A stretch of 47,268 bases of DNA from Rhodanobacteraceae bacterium (GCA_903970285.1 CAJCHN010000026.1:1-47268), one strand, 5' to 3'; shown: positions 15,406 to 24,656, counted from the stretch's first letter. Notes: generated from the letters alone by a model not told the origin. Numbers and translations are program-made.

Positions 15406-16869
15406 ATGCCTGGATCGGAAGCCGCCGGACAACCCGGCTCTGCCGCTGCATTCGCCCACACGCCGCGGGCGCGGGTGATGGCTGTTATGGCGCGGGTGGC
15501 CGGCAGGAGCAGGCGAGACAACCTCATCACCGCGATGAGCGACATGGGCCGGATCGCACGGGTGCTGGTCGAGGCTTCCATGAGCGCGGCGAAAAAGGCC
15601 GGGCTGCAGCGTGCGCGCGTCCTGGATGTGGTGGAGATGGAGCGCGAGATCCGGACCGCGGCGACCCGCAGCGAGGCCAGCAGCCGCGCCATGGCGGAGC
15701 GCACCGAGGTGGTGGTCTCGGCGCTCGACAGCAGCAGCCAGACGCTGGCCTCAACCACGCGCAACATGCAGGAGATGGTAACGACGGTGGGCTTGGGTGC
15801 GGACCTGATGCTCGAGTTCGTCCGCCGGATGACGGAAGTGAACCGGATTGTGGTCGAGATTCGCGCCATCGCCCGGCAGACCAATCTGCTGGCTCTGAAC
15901 GCTGCGATCGAGGCCGCGCACGCGGGGTCGGAGGGTGATGGCTTCAGCGTCATCGCGCAGGAGATTCGGCTGCTGGCCGACCGCGCCGGGCACTCAACGA
16001 CCGATATCGGCGAACAGATCGAGTTGATGACGGCGAGCGCAGATGCCACCGCGACAGCCTTGCAGCAGGGACGGACGGCAGCCGAGGCCAGCATTCGCGA
16101 GACGCTGGAGACACGCGGCTCGTTCGAGTCGATTCTCGAGGCGATGGACGAGGTGAAGGCGCTTGCGGCGCAGGTTGCCGAGGGCTCTGCCCGGCAGATC
16201 GCGGCCGGGGAGCGGGTCGCAGCGTGTGTGGCCGAGGTGGACACGATGGCGGCGCAGTCGTGCCTAGAGGCAGACGCCTCGGCCGAGATGAGCATCAAGG
16301 TGGTGACTTCCGCGTCGCGGGTTCAGAACCAGTTGCGCCGCTGGACTCTGCAGCAGGCCAACGCGGCGAATAAGGGCCGACGCTCCATGGACCTCTTAGT
16401 CAGGGAAGTGGACGTGAGCCAGGCCGCGATGGAAGCCGCGGTCGGCACGCTGCAGGCGCGCTGCGCCGCAGCCGGTCTGGCGGTGATCCATGGCTCGCTC
16501 GATCTGGAGGGAACCGTGGTGCCCGGGCTGCACTTTGGCCCGGTGCCGGCGACCGAGACCCTGGACTGGGTGGATGAGTTGCACGCTGAAACCGGCTTTG
16601 GAGTGACTCTCTTCGTGGCTCGCGACGAGGACTTTGTGCGAGTGGCGACCAATGTAAGATTGCCGCGTGGTGGACGAGCAATCGGCACGGCGCTGAACCC
16701 CAAAGGAGCCGCCATCTACGAGTTGCGGAACGGAAGAAGCTTCTACGGCGTGGTGTATGTGCTGGGCAACCCTTACATCGCGCTGTACCGGCCGGTCTTT
16801 GGTCCAGGCAACGTGGTGATTGGCGCACTGTACGCGGGCCGGGCGCTGGAGTGGCAGCAGGGCACCTGA
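15406..16869 (+). CDS. Soluble methyl-accepting chemotaxis-like protein with C-terminal Cache domain
   Basis: The 487 residues have no transmembrane segment. A long coiled coil (about 40-330) contains the chemoreceptor tip: [20 protein letters not shown] followed by [22 protein letters not shown]-terminal globular domain (about 345-485) has [40 protein letters not shown], and [20 protein letters not shown] then GALYAGR, the pattern of Cache 3/Cache 2 sensor modules. Sensor-after-signalling order in a cytoplasmic protein is the reverse of the classical receptor. It could sense an internal metabolite and drive CheA or another partner; no che genes are nearby. A response regulator follows. Confidence 0.85.
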   Translation: MPGSEAAGQPGSAAAFAHTPRARVMAVMARVAGRSRRDNLITAMSDMGRIARVLVEASMSAAKKAGLQRARVLDVVEMEREIRTAATRSEASSRAMAERTEVVVSALDSSSQTLASTTRNMQEMVTTVGLGADLMLEFVRRMTEVNRIVVEIRAIARQTNLLALNAAIEAAHAGSEGDGFSVIAQEIRLLADRAGHSTTDIGEQIELMTASADATATALQQGRTAAEASIRETLETRGSFESILEAMDEVKALAAQVAEGSARQIAAGERVAACVAEVDTMAAQSCLEADASAEMSIKVVTSASRVQNQLRRWTLQQANAANKGRRSMDLLVREVDVSQAAMEAAVGTLQARCAAAGLAVIHGSLDLEGTVVPGLHFGPVPATETLDWVDELHAETGFGVTLFVARDEDFVRVATNVRLPRGGRAIGTALNPKGAAIYELRNGRSFYGVVYVLGNPYIALYRPVFGPGNVVIGALYAGRALEWQQGT

Positions 16870-17025
16870 TCTCAACTTCAGCCAGGTTGCGACGGATGTT
16901 GGATCAGTGTGGGTCTGATGGTTCCGGATCGGAACTGTCCACAAAATATTTTCCTGGTGAGCAGGCTCGCCGATCGCCCAGGCTCAAAAATGGACTGTAC
17001 CTTGCGGACTGAGGACGTGCATTCC

Positions 17026-17871
17026 ATGGCAGAGACCAAGAAGACGAAGCTGCTGATCGTTGACGATGACGCAAGATTCTGCAGGAGCCTGAGCATCGTC
17101 TTTGAGCATGGGGGCTTCGATGTTCTGTGTGCGGCCAATGTCAACGAAGCCCTGAGGCTGATCGCGGCAAACGTCTTCGATGTGCTTGTCAGCGATCTGC
17201 ACATGCCGGACGCTGGCGATGGGCTCACCGTAGTAAGCGCCATGCGTCATGCGAATCCCCGGGCGATCACCATCATCAATAGTGCGCACCCCGAGATGCA
17301 ACGGGCAGCGGCGGCCATCGTAGCTCAGGCGGACGGAGTGTACGTCAAATCTCAAGGGGTAGGGAATCTGGTGGCGATGGTCCGGGCAAAGATGGAGGGG
17401 GCAAGGCATCCCGTGGTACCGGTAAGCAGCATTGCCGTCATTCTCCAGGAGGAAGCGGAGTTGACCATCAAAGGGTGGCTTGCCAGGGTCAGCGCCAATC
17501 CGCGGATCGCCGCAATCGACCTGAACGATGCCGAGCGCTCAGCGCATCTGCCCCAGCTTTTTCAGGATCTTGTGCATCGGCTGAAAAACCCGTTGGAGCT
17601 GGGGAGCCATGCTCTGACGTCTCCTGCCGCAGCCGAGCACGGGCTGCGGCGGCGGGAACAAGGGTACACCGCCGCGATGATGGTGGAAGAGTCGCGGATG
17701 TTGCAGGTCAGTATCTTCCAGACTTTGCAAGAGAATCTGCACCGGGTGAACTTCAGTCTGGTGCTCGTGGGAGTGATGGAAATTGCTGATGAGGTGGATT
17801 CGCAGCTTGCCCAAGCGATGAAGGCGTACGTTGCCGAGTCGAACATCGACGATCTGACCACTGCCGCGTAG
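17026..17871 (+). CDS. Response regulator with RsbRD-like output region
   Basis: Protein of 281 residues. The receiver domain (1-125) has acidic-pocket Asp13/Asp14 (LLIVDDDARF), the phosphoacceptor Asp57 (VSDLHMPD) and the conserved Lys in VYVKS. The C-terminal part (about 150-275) begins LQEEAELTIKGWLARVSANP, then HLPQLFQDLVHRL, resembling the N-terminal domain of RsbR-type stressosome proteins. There is no DNA-binding motif. The ATG at 17026 (MAETKKTK) follows GAGGA by 11 bases; the upstream open frame is not conserved. Its cognate kinase is not in the window; the soluble chemoreceptor-like gene just upstream may belong to the same pathway. Confidence 0.85.
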   Translation: MAETKKTKLLIVDDDARFCRSLSIVFEHGGFDVLCAANVNEALRLIAANVFDVLVSDLHMPDAGDGLTVVSAMRHANPRAITIINSAHPEMQRAAAAIVAQADGVYVKSQGVGNLVAMVRAKMEGARHPVVPVSSIAVILQEEAELTIKGWLARVSANPRIAAIDLNDAERSAHLPQLFQDLVHRLKNPLELGSHALTSPAAAEHGLRRREQGYTAAMMVEESRMLQVSIFQTLQENLHRVNFSLVLVGVMEIADEVDSQLAQAMKAYVAESNIDDLTTAA

Positions 17872-17985
17872 CACGTTCTCCTCCCGGCTTCGACCCTTGT
17901 TCTCGACGGCCCCGCATGGTCTTTGCTGATCCGGCGGCATGCGGCGCAGTTCGTGCCGCGGGCGGGAGTTCGGTAAGCTGGAACG

Positions 17986-18684
17986 ATGAATCTGGATCTG
18001 ATGCTGGTGCTGTTTCAGATCGTGGTGCTGGTGTTTTCCTTCAGCGTGCATGAAGCGGTGCATGCCTATGCCGCGCTGCGGCTGGGCGACGCGACTGCGT
18101 ACATGCTGGGGAGGGTGACCTTGAATCCCGCGCGGCACATCGATCCGTGGGGCTCGATCCTGATGCCGGCGATCAGCTTCTTGTTTGGCGGGACGCTGGT
18201 AGGCTGGGGCAAACCCGTGCCGGTCACGCTGCGCAACTTCAGAAAGATCAAGCGGGATGATGTGCTTTCGACGGCGGCGGGGCTGGCCAGCCACCTCGGT
18301 CTGGCGCTGATTGCGCTGCTTCTGCTGGTGGCGTTGAAGCACACGCACACGGTGGGCGCGGATGCGGTGCTCTCGGCCATGGCGCTGGTGAAGAAGGTGC
18401 CAGTCGACATGACCGCGCTGCCGCAGCTGTTTCCGATCGCGCTGCTGCTGTATTACATGGTGGTGATGAATGTGCTGTTGTTCGTCTTCAACCTGATCCC
18501 GGTGCCGCCGCTCGATGGCAGCCGGTTTATCCGCTACGTGCTGCCGTACAACGTGGAGCGGATGTACGACCGGGTCGGCATGTTCGGCTCGTTTCTCATG
18601 TTCTTTGTCGCGGCGCGGATCGTCTTTCCAATTTTCTATCCGCCGTTGATCAATACCTTCGATGTGCTGCTGTTGAGCTTGTAA
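17986..18684 (+). CDS. Site-2-type membrane metalloprotease (peptidase M50 family)
   Basis: Intramembrane zinc protease of 232 residues. The first helix holds the zinc site HEAVH (HExxH, near residue 22), and a later helix carries NLIPVPPLDGSR with the metal-binding Asp. About six hydrophobic segments and no PDZ domain are visible, so this is the minimal form. It typically cleaves membrane-bound regulators. It is followed by trpS after 33 bases, a neighbourhood I recall as common in several phyla (protease, trpS, scpA, scpB), which suggests a housekeeping locus. Confidence 0.9.
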   Translation: MNLDLMLVLFQIVVLVFSFSVHEAVHAYAALRLGDATAYMLGRVTLNPARHIDPWGSILMPAISFLFGGTLVGWGKPVPVTLRNFRKIKRDDVLSTAAGLASHLGLALIALLLLVALKHTHTVGADAVLSAMALVKKVPVDMTALPQLFPIALLLYYMVVMNVLLFVFNLIPVPPLDGSRFIRYVLPYNVERMYDRVGMFGSFLMFFVAARIVFPIFYPPLINTFDVLLLSL

Positions 18685-18717
18685 GACGTGGTGGCGGAGA
18701 GTGAGTCTGGGAACAAT

Positions 18718-20298
18718 ATGAGTGATGGAACACAGCAGATGGGTCGCCGCCGGGTACTGAGCGGCATGCGGCCAACGGGCAAGCTGCACCTCGGCAACTA
18801 CATGGGAGCGCTCTACAACTGGGTGAAGCTGCAAGATGAGTATGAGTGCTACTTTTTTATTGCGGATTACCACGCGTTGACGACGGACTACGAAGATCCG
18901 AGCCGGCTGCTTACCAATATCTTTGAAATCGCCGTCGATTTTCTCGCTGCCGGTCTCGACCCTTCCAAGTCCACCATCTTTGTACAGTCCCATGTTCCGC
19001 AGCACGCGGAGTTGAACCTGCTGTTCGGGATGTTTACGCCTCTGAGTTGGCTGGAGCGAGTGCCGACCTACAAAGATCAACAGGAGCAGCTGCGGGACAA
19101 GGATCTGGCGACCTATGGTTTCCTGGGATACCCTCTTCTCCAATCCGCCGACATCCTTATCTATCAACCCGAGTTTGTGCCCGTGGGACAGGATCAAGTC
19201 GCGCATGTGGAGCTGACCAGGGAAGTCGCTCGGAAATTTAATCAGCTTTATAGTCCGAGGCACCTAGTGACCGGCGCGGACAAGATGGCGACCGAAGAGA
19301 TCGACCCTCAGCGGAAGATTCTTCCGGAACCCGAGGTCCTGCTGACGCCCTCTCCAAAGCTTCCGGGCATCGATGGCAGAAAGATGTCAAAGAGCTACGG
19401 GAACAGCATTCTTCTCTCGGAACATCCGGAAAGCGTGATCGAGAAGATGAGCCGGATGAGCAATGGAGGCCAGAGAAATCCGCAGACAGAACCTGGCGAG
19501 CCGGACATCTGCCCTGTAGGCGACATGCATGCGCTCTTCAGCGAGAAGGACGTGAACGAATACGTGCGGACCGGGTGTCGCACAGCAGCGATTCTCTGCT
19601 CGGAATGTAAGGCGATGGCGGCAAACAGCATCAACCTTCGGCTCGCTCCGATCCGTCAAAGGCGAGAACAACTTGAAGACAGTCCGGCGCAGGTGTGGGA
19701 GATCCTGGAGGCTGGAGCCAAGCGCGCGGCCGCTCGGGCTGAGCTCACGATGCAGCAGGTTCGCGACGCAATGGGATTGTCTCGGGTTCGCAGACCAGTT
19801 GCGGACGAACGGCTCGCGTCCCGGAGCGGATTGGATTATTCCGCGCCTCACGATCTGAGCGGGCATGCGGACTGGTGGAATATTCCGGATCCCCTGGTCA
19901 GAGCGCGAACGCTCCGCGAGAAGTGGCTCCATGGGATCGTACCCAGCGAAATCGCCTTGAGTCGCGATTCCGATCAGGTTTACGTAACGAGAAAGGGAAA
20001 GAGAGTCTATGTGTCGTCTTCTCTGGAGGGCAGGGAAGACGGATGGCACTTCGAGGCTGTCGTAAAGAGTTACGAGTTGATGGTTCTCCTTTGTTGGGAT
20101 TCAACCTACTTGCTGCACGACTTTGTAATCCCTCAAGCTGCTTTCGTTGGTCCTTGGAGCTTGCTGAAGAAGGTGTACAAGAAGGAGAAGCTGCCATTCT
20201 GGGTCGAGAGAAGCGAGAACAGGTTCTTGCTTAAGCTGCCGAATGCGGAGCCGATCGATATCACGATGTATCGCGGGCAATACCGCCCCATGAACTAA
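18718..20298 (+). CDS. trpS: Tryptophanyl-tRNA synthetase with C-terminal extension
   Basis: Charges tRNA-Trp. Class I motifs are present: GMRPTGKLHLGNYMGAL (HIGH-type HLGN) and GRKMSKSYGN (KMSKS). The core runs to about residue 357 and includes the insert with PGEPDICPVGDMHALF and GCRTAAILCSECK. The protein is 526 residues, against roughly 330-400 for the family. The extra 170 residues form a Trp- and aromatic-rich region (HADWWNIPDPLVRARTLREK, VYVTRKGKRVYVSSSL, YLLHDFVIPQ) that I cannot assign. The ATG at 18718 follows GGGAA by 6 bases. A hand count gives about 50% G+C over 19981-20280, against about 63% in 20461-20520, which suggests a different origin. Confidence 0.9.
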   Translation: MSDGTQQMGRRRVLSGMRPTGKLHLGNYMGALYNWVKLQDEYECYFFIADYHALTTDYEDPSRLLTNIFEIAVDFLAAGLDPSKSTIFVQSHVPQHAELNLLFGMFTPLSWLERVPTYKDQQEQLRDKDLATYGFLGYPLLQSADILIYQPEFVPVGQDQVAHVELTREVARKFNQLYSPRHLVTGADKMATEEIDPQRKILPEPEVLLTPSPKLPGIDGRKMSKSYGNSILLSEHPESVIEKMSRMSNGGQRNPQTEPGEPDICPVGDMHALFSEKDVNEYVRTGCRTAAILCSECKAMAANSINLRLAPIRQRREQLEDSPAQVWEILEAGAKRAAARAELTMQQVRDAMGLSRVRRPVADERLASRSGLDYSAPHDLSGHADWWNIPDPLVRARTLREKWLHGIVPSEIALSRDSDQVYVTRKGKRVYVSSSLEGREDGWHFEAVVKSYELMVLLCWDSTYLLHDFVIPQAAFVGPWSLLKKVYKKEKLPFWVERSENRFLLKLPNAEPIDITMYRGQYRPMN

Positions 20299-20339
20299 AC
20301 AAGCGAGCGAGCGCATTGATCGAGGGAAACCCAAACGAT

Positions 20340-21227
20340 ATGGAGCATCCCGCCGCCCAGGAGCATGGAGAGCCATTCGTCCTGAGGCCGCGGCCGGAGC
20401 CGTCTCCGGCGCCCGAGCCGAAGAAGCCTGCCCCGGCGAAGGATGATGGATCGCTGTCGCCGTTTTCGGTGACGGTCGGGCAGGTCTACGACGGGCCGAT
20501 GGATCTGCTGCTGGACCTGATTCGCAAGCAGAACATCGACATCTACGACATCCCCATGGGCCGGATTACGGCGCAATTCCTGGAATACTGCCACCATCTG
20601 AAGAACACGGACGTGGATGCCGCCGGAGAGTTTGTGTACACGGCGTCGCTGCTGATCCACATCAAGAGCAAGATGCTGCTGCCGCGGGATCCGTCGGAGG
20701 TTGCTGGCGGCGACGCGGAAGACCCGCGCCGCGAGCTGGTGGAGCGGCTGCTGGATCACGAGCGCTTCAAGGCGGCGGCGCAGATGCTGCAGCAGAAGCA
20801 GCAGGTGGAAGAGGCGACGTGGACCAACCCGGGCATGCGCGACTTCCGGGACGATGCCGGCGCGGAGCCGGAGATTGCCGCCGACACGGTGGACCTGGTG
20901 CGGGTGTTTGGCGACATTCTGGCGCGGCTGCGGGCGCGTCCCGTGCTGAACGTCGATGAAGAGTCCGTAACCGTGGCGCAGATGATCGACTACGTGAAGC
21001 GCCGGCTGCTGATGGAGGATAAGCCGGTCTCCCTGCGTCGGCTGCTGCACAACACGCACACGGAGCGGGCGCTGATCTGCATGTTCCTCGCCCTGCTCGA
21101 ACTGGTCCGCCTGCAGGCCGTGCTGTTACACCAGCCAGACCTTCAGGGCGACATTCTGATCAAGAAAGCGGAAGGGTTCGACCAGATCTTCGAGGATGAG
21201 CAGGCGGCCAGGGACGACTGGCGGTAG
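20340..21227 (+). CDS. scpA: Segregation and condensation protein A
   Basis: Kleisin subunit (295 residues) of the SMC-ScpAB chromosome condensin; it bridges the SMC heads. The N-terminal motif VYDGPMDLLLDLIRKQNIDI then YDIPMGRITAQFLEY is diagnostic, and the C-terminal winged-helix part is present (KKAEGFDQIFEDE at the end). A Pro-rich N-terminal tail of about 35 residues is unusual but harmless. The ATG at 20340 follows GAGGG; a TTG at 20316 is an alternative. It lies just after trpS; its partner scpB is about 2.3 kb downstream, separated by a macro-domain gene and a phosphate transporter. Confidence 0.93.
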   Translation: MEHPAAQEHGEPFVLRPRPEPSPAPEPKKPAPAKDDGSLSPFSVTVGQVYDGPMDLLLDLIRKQNIDIYDIPMGRITAQFLEYCHHLKNTDVDAAGEFVYTASLLIHIKSKMLLPRDPSEVAGGDAEDPRRELVERLLDHERFKAAAQMLQQKQQVEEATWTNPGMRDFRDDAGAEPEIAADTVDLVRVFGDILARLRARPVLNVDEESVTVAQMIDYVKRRLLMEDKPVSLRRLLHNTHTERALICMFLALLELVRLQAVLLHQPDLQGDILIKKAEGFDQIFEDEQAARDDWR

Positions 21228-21250
21228 GGATTAGAGATGAGCCGGCATGT

Positions 21251-21742
21251 CTACAACAGACCTCGATAGATGGCGGCGGTCGCCTGGTCGAAGCAGCAGA
21301 AGATCACGCGTTCGAGCGGCGGACGCGCGTGCGTGCGGACGGTGGCGACGGCGATCTGGGCAGCGCGCCGGCTGGGGAAACCGTAGATGCCGGTGCTGAT
21401 GGCTGGGAACGCAATCGATTCCGCCTGGTGTTCGGCGGCGAGCTCCATAGAGCGCTTGTAGCAGCTTGCCAGCAGGGCTTCTTCGCCGCGGTGGCCGCCG
21501 TGCCAGACCGGGCCTACAGCGTGAAAGACCAGGCGGGCGGGCAGGCGGAAGCCGGGCGTGGCCTTGGCGTCGCCGGTGGCGCACCCGTGCAGTTGGCGGC
21601 AGGCCTCGAGCAGTTCAGGGCCGGCGGCGCGGTGGATGGCGCCGTCGACGCCGCCTCCGCCGAGCAGCGAGGTATTGGCCGCATTGACGATGGCATCGAC
21701 CTGCAGCCGGGTGATGTCGCCGAGGAAGACTTCGCAAGTCAT
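21251..21742 (-). CDS. Macro-domain ADP-ribose hydrolase (YmdB-like)
   Basis: Single macro domain of 163 residues that binds ADP-ribose and in relatives deacetylates O-acetyl-ADP-ribose or removes ADP-ribose from proteins. The ligand loops are intact: [20 protein letters not shown] then [10 protein letters not shown], and [12 protein letters not shown]. The catalytic Asp of VDGAIHR is present. The gene is on the opposite strand between scpA and the phosphate transporter and converges on scpA with a 23-base gap. I see no partner ADP-ribosyltransferase. Confidence 0.92.
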   Translation of the reverse strand: MTCEVFLGDITRLQVDAIVNAANTSLLGGGGVDGAIHRAAGPELLEACRQLHGCATGDAKATPGFRLPARLVFHAVGPVWHGGHRGEEALLASCYKRSMELAAEHQAESIAFPAISTGIYGFPSRRAAQIAVATVRTHARPPLERVIFCCFDQATAAIYRGLL

Positions 21743-21789
21743 TCGCAGGATCCTCCCGTCGAGATAGATGCGGGCTTTGTGGGAGGCGC

Positions 21790-21833
21790 GTTCCTGTTTT
21801 GTTCACACAGCGTTCATCGTGCGTTCTTATTGC
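21790..21833 (+). promoter_or_regulatory. Pho box: four 11-base direct repeats upstream of the phosphate transporter gene
   Basis: Four consecutive 11-base units all begin GTTC: GTTCCTGTTTT, GTTCACACAGC, GTTCATCGTGC and GTTCTTATTGC. The last three also end in GC. An 11-base period with GTTCA is the layout of PhoP/PhoB binding sites (the streptomycete unit is close to GTTCACC). The array ends 50 bases before the transporter ATG, where an activator would contact polymerase. No PhoB or PhoR gene lies in the window. Confidence 0.7.
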
Positions 21834-21883
21834 GGGGCTAACGTGAGGCGACCACACAATCCCACAAACAGGTGAATCTACTG

Positions 21884-23500
21884 ATGGCTACCCCCGCGAT
21901 CGCGCCCCCAGGATCGTTGCTCGACGAAAAGATGAAGAAGTCCAGTCCCGGGATGATCGGTTCGATCCTGTTCGGCGTCATGCTGGTGGGCGGGGCAATC
22001 TATATCGGCACCCACCTGTCGAAAGACCTCTCGGTGGTGCACAATGCCTCGATCTTTCCGTTCCTGTTGTTAGGCGTCGCGTTGTTTATCGCGCTTGGAT
22101 TCGAGTTTGTAAACGGTTTTCACGACACCGCCAACGCAGTGGCGACGGTGATCTACACGCATTCGCTCGAGCCGCACATTGCGGTGGTGTACTCGGGCAT
22201 CCTGAACTTCATCGGTGTCCTGTTGAGCCCTGGCACGGTGGCATTCGCGATCATCTCCCTGCTGCCGGTGGAGTTGATTCTGAAGGTGAGCGCCGGATCC
22301 GGATTCTCGATGGTCTTCGCGCTGCTGCTGGCGGCGATCCTGTGGAACCTGGCGACGTGGTGGCGGGGACTGCCGGCGTCGAGTTCGCACACCATGATCG
22401 GGTCAATCCTGGGCGTGGGCGTCGCCAACCAGCTGATGCAGGGCAACAACGGCACGGCGGGCGTGGACTGGGAGCAGGTGCGCAAAGTATTTACCGCGCT
22501 GCTGGTTTCGCCGGTGGTGGGTTTTGTGATGGCCGCCGCAATCTTCTTCCTGTTCAAGCTGGTGGCGCGCGATCCACGACTCTACAAGGCGCCAGAGGGT
22601 ACGGCTCCGCCGCCGTTCTACATTCGTCTGCTGCTGATCCTGACCTGCGGAGGCGTGAGCTACTTTCATGGATCGAACGACGGGCAGAAGGGCATGGGCC
22701 TGATCATGCTGATCCTGGTGGGCACGGTGCCGACAGCGTACGCGTTGAACCATGCCGTGGGCCCGCAGGAGGTGCAAACCTTCGTGGCGGTTTCGAACCA
22801 GTTCTCCGACTCGCTGAAGCCGTATACCGATCCGGCCGCAACCGTGCAGGATCCGACGCCGGACCTGGAGCATTTTGTCAGCACCAAGACCTACACGCCG
22901 AATACCATGTCCGCGCTGCAGGCGGAGGTGAACGAGATTCGCAACGAAGCGGCGAACTACGGGTCGCTGGGCAACGTGCCGCAGAGCATGCAGGCCAACG
23001 TCCGCAACCAGATGTACCTGGTGAGCGAGACTCTGCGGCTGCTGCCCAAGGCCAAGAACGCGCCGAAGCTGCAGCCTTCGGATGCCGCGGTGCTGAAGAA
23101 CTACAAGAGCTACCTGGACAAGTCGACCAAGTTCATCCCACCGTGGGTGAAGGTGGCGGTCGCTCTGGCGCTGGGCCTGGGGACGATGATCGGCTGGAAG
23201 CGCATCGTGGTGACGGTGGGCGAGAAGATCGGAAAGACCCACCTGACCTACGCGCAAGGGGCATCGGCGGAGATCACGGCAATGATCACCATCGGGCTGG
23301 CCGACGGGTACGGACTACCGGTGAGTACGACGCATGTGCTGAGCTCGGGCGTGGCGGGCACCATGGCGGCCAACCACAGCGGTCTGCAGCTTTCAACCAT
23401 CCGCGACATTGCGCTGGCGTGGGTGTTCACGCTTCCGGTCGCGGCGCTGCTGTCGGGCGGCCTCTTCTACGTGTTCAACAAGATGGTGGGCGGCGCCTGA
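21884..23500 (+). CDS. Inorganic phosphate transporter, PiT family
   Basis: Low-affinity phosphate (metal-phosphate) symporter, 538 residues. Both PiT repeats are recognisable: GFEFVNGFHDTANAVATVIY and GLPASSSHTMIGSILGVGVA in the first half, GLADGYGLPVSTTHVLSSGV in the second. A hydrophilic loop of about 140 residues lies between the halves (near 290-430), after SYFHGSNDGQKGMG. The ATG at 21884 follows AGGTGA by 8 bases; a GTG 12 bases upstream is an alternative. Four 11-base repeats upstream suggest control by phosphate starvation, unusual for a carrier normally thought constitutive. No PhoU-like partner is adjacent. Confidence 0.93.
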   Translation: MATPAIAPPGSLLDEKMKKSSPGMIGSILFGVMLVGGAIYIGTHLSKDLSVVHNASIFPFLLLGVALFIALGFEFVNGFHDTANAVATVIYTHSLEPHIAVVYSGILNFIGVLLSPGTVAFAIISLLPVELILKVSAGSGFSMVFALLLAAILWNLATWWRGLPASSSHTMIGSILGVGVANQLMQGNNGTAGVDWEQVRKVFTALLVSPVVGFVMAAAIFFLFKLVARDPRLYKAPEGTAPPPFYIRLLLILTCGGVSYFHGSNDGQKGMGLIMLILVGTVPTAYALNHAVGPQEVQTFVAVSNQFSDSLKPYTDPAATVQDPTPDLEHFVSTKTYTPNTMSALQAEVNEIRNEAANYGSLGNVPQSMQANVRNQMYLVSETLRLLPKAKNAPKLQPSDAAVLKNYKSYLDKSTKFIPPWVKVAVALALGLGTMIGWKRIVVTVGEKIGKTHLTYAQGASAEITAMITIGLADGYGLPVSTTHVLSSGVAGTMAANHSGLQLSTIRDIALAWVFTLPVAALLSGGLFYVFNKMVGGA

Positions 23501-23555
23501 CAGCGCGCAGTCCAGGTTGCGGGCTCATGGGTTGATAGACTGAAGCTGTCGACCT

Positions 23556-24656
23556 ATGAGCCTGAAAGCAAAGATTGAAGCGGTCATTTACGCGTCGGAA
23601 GAGCCGGTAACGCTGGTTCAGTTGGTGGGGCTGCTGGGTCTGGAGGCGCAGGCGGAGCTGGACGCGCTGGCGGCGCGGCAGAACACGCTGCAGCTTGTCG
23701 GCGACCAGGATTTAGGCGATCCAATCGCCAATGCCCCAGCCGCCGGCGATCAGGCCGGCGCGCCGGAGTCGCCGGAGTCGCCGGAAGGTACGGACGCGGC
23801 GGCAGACGAGGCAGCCGAAACGGTGCCGGGGTCCGCCGGTCTGGAAGCCGTTGCGGCGCCTGGAGGCTTGAACGCACCGGCTGAAGCGTCGGACCCGGCG
23901 GCGGACAAGCGGCATGCGCGCGAGCGCGAACGCAAACTGCGGGAGTATCTGCGCGAGATCGTTGAACAACTGATGCGGGAGTACGCCACGTCCGATCGCG
24001 GGCTCGAGGTGCGCGAAGTGGCGGGCGGCTACCGCATGGCCACCAAGCCGGAGTATCATGACGCGGTGCGCGGGTTCGTCAAGAGCCTGAAGCCGCCGCT
24101 GAAGTTGTCGCTGCAGGCGCTGGAGACGCTGGCGGTGGTCGCTTACAAACAGCCGGTGACGGCGCCGGAGGTCTCGGAGATTCGCGGTGTGGACTCGGGC
24201 GGCGTGCTGGGCTCGCTGATGGCGCGCAAGCTGATTACGACGGCCGGCCGCAAGCAGGTGATCGGCCGACCTATCCTGTACAAGACGACGAAGGACTTCC
24301 TGGTCCGGTTTGGACTGAAGGACGTGGCGGAGCTTCCAAGCATCGAAGAGTTTGAAAAGATGGCCGGTGAGTTGGCCGGGCAGGAGGAGATTCCCATGCC
24401 GGAAGGGTCCGACACGAAAGAGATGGCGGAGGAGCGGATCACGCACGAGAACCTGCTGGAGGAGCAACACGTCTCCGAACCACAGGCGGACGGCGACACG
24501 ACGGACTTGGAGCCGGACGAGAGTAATCGGCCGGATGATGGGATGCCGGCGGTGGATGGCCGCCTGTCCGGCCTGCCGCCGCGCGAGGATGTGCCGGGAG
24601 AAGATCCTTCGGCGGATGAAGCGGCGATTCAGTCAGGCGCGGGCGTGGGGGAGTGA
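23556..24656 (+). CDS. scpB: Segregation and condensation protein B
   Basis: ScpB dimerises and binds ScpA in the SMC complex. The family core is strong: KLSLQALETLAVVAYKQPVT, APEVSEIRGVDSGGVLGSLM and VIGRPILYKTTKDFL. The first winged helix (from MSLKAKIEAVIYASEEPVTL) is interrupted at about residues 48-120 by a low-complexity Ala/Glu/Gly/Asp insert that includes a short ESPESPE repeat. An acidic tail of about 90 residues follows the core. At 366 residues it is nearly twice the usual 190-200. The insert is probably disordered; I recall similar inserts in Acidobacteria. Its last base pairs overlap the start of a small acidic ORF. Confidence 0.93.
   Translation: MSLKAKIEAVIYASEEPVTLVQLVGLLGLEAQAELDALAARQNTLQLVGDQDLGDPIANAPAAGDQAGAPESPESPEGTDAAADEAAETVPGSAGLEAVAAPGGLNAPAEASDPAADKRHARERERKLREYLREIVEQLMREYATSDRGLEVREVAGGYRMATKPEYHDAVRGFVKSLKPPLKLSLQALETLAVVAYKQPVTAPEVSEIRGVDSGGVLGSLMARKLITTAGRKQVIGRPILYKTTKDFLVRFGLKDVAELPSIEEFEKMAGELAGQEEIPMPEGSDTKEMAEERITHENLLEEQHVSEPQADGDTTDLEPDESNRPDDGMPAVDGRLSGLPPREDVPGEDPSADEAAIQSGAGVGE

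Noticed and set aside
17539..19263. 574-codon frame opposite the response regulator, protease and trpS genes
   Set aside because: It crosses three real genes and their spacers; very high His and Gln content; no motif.
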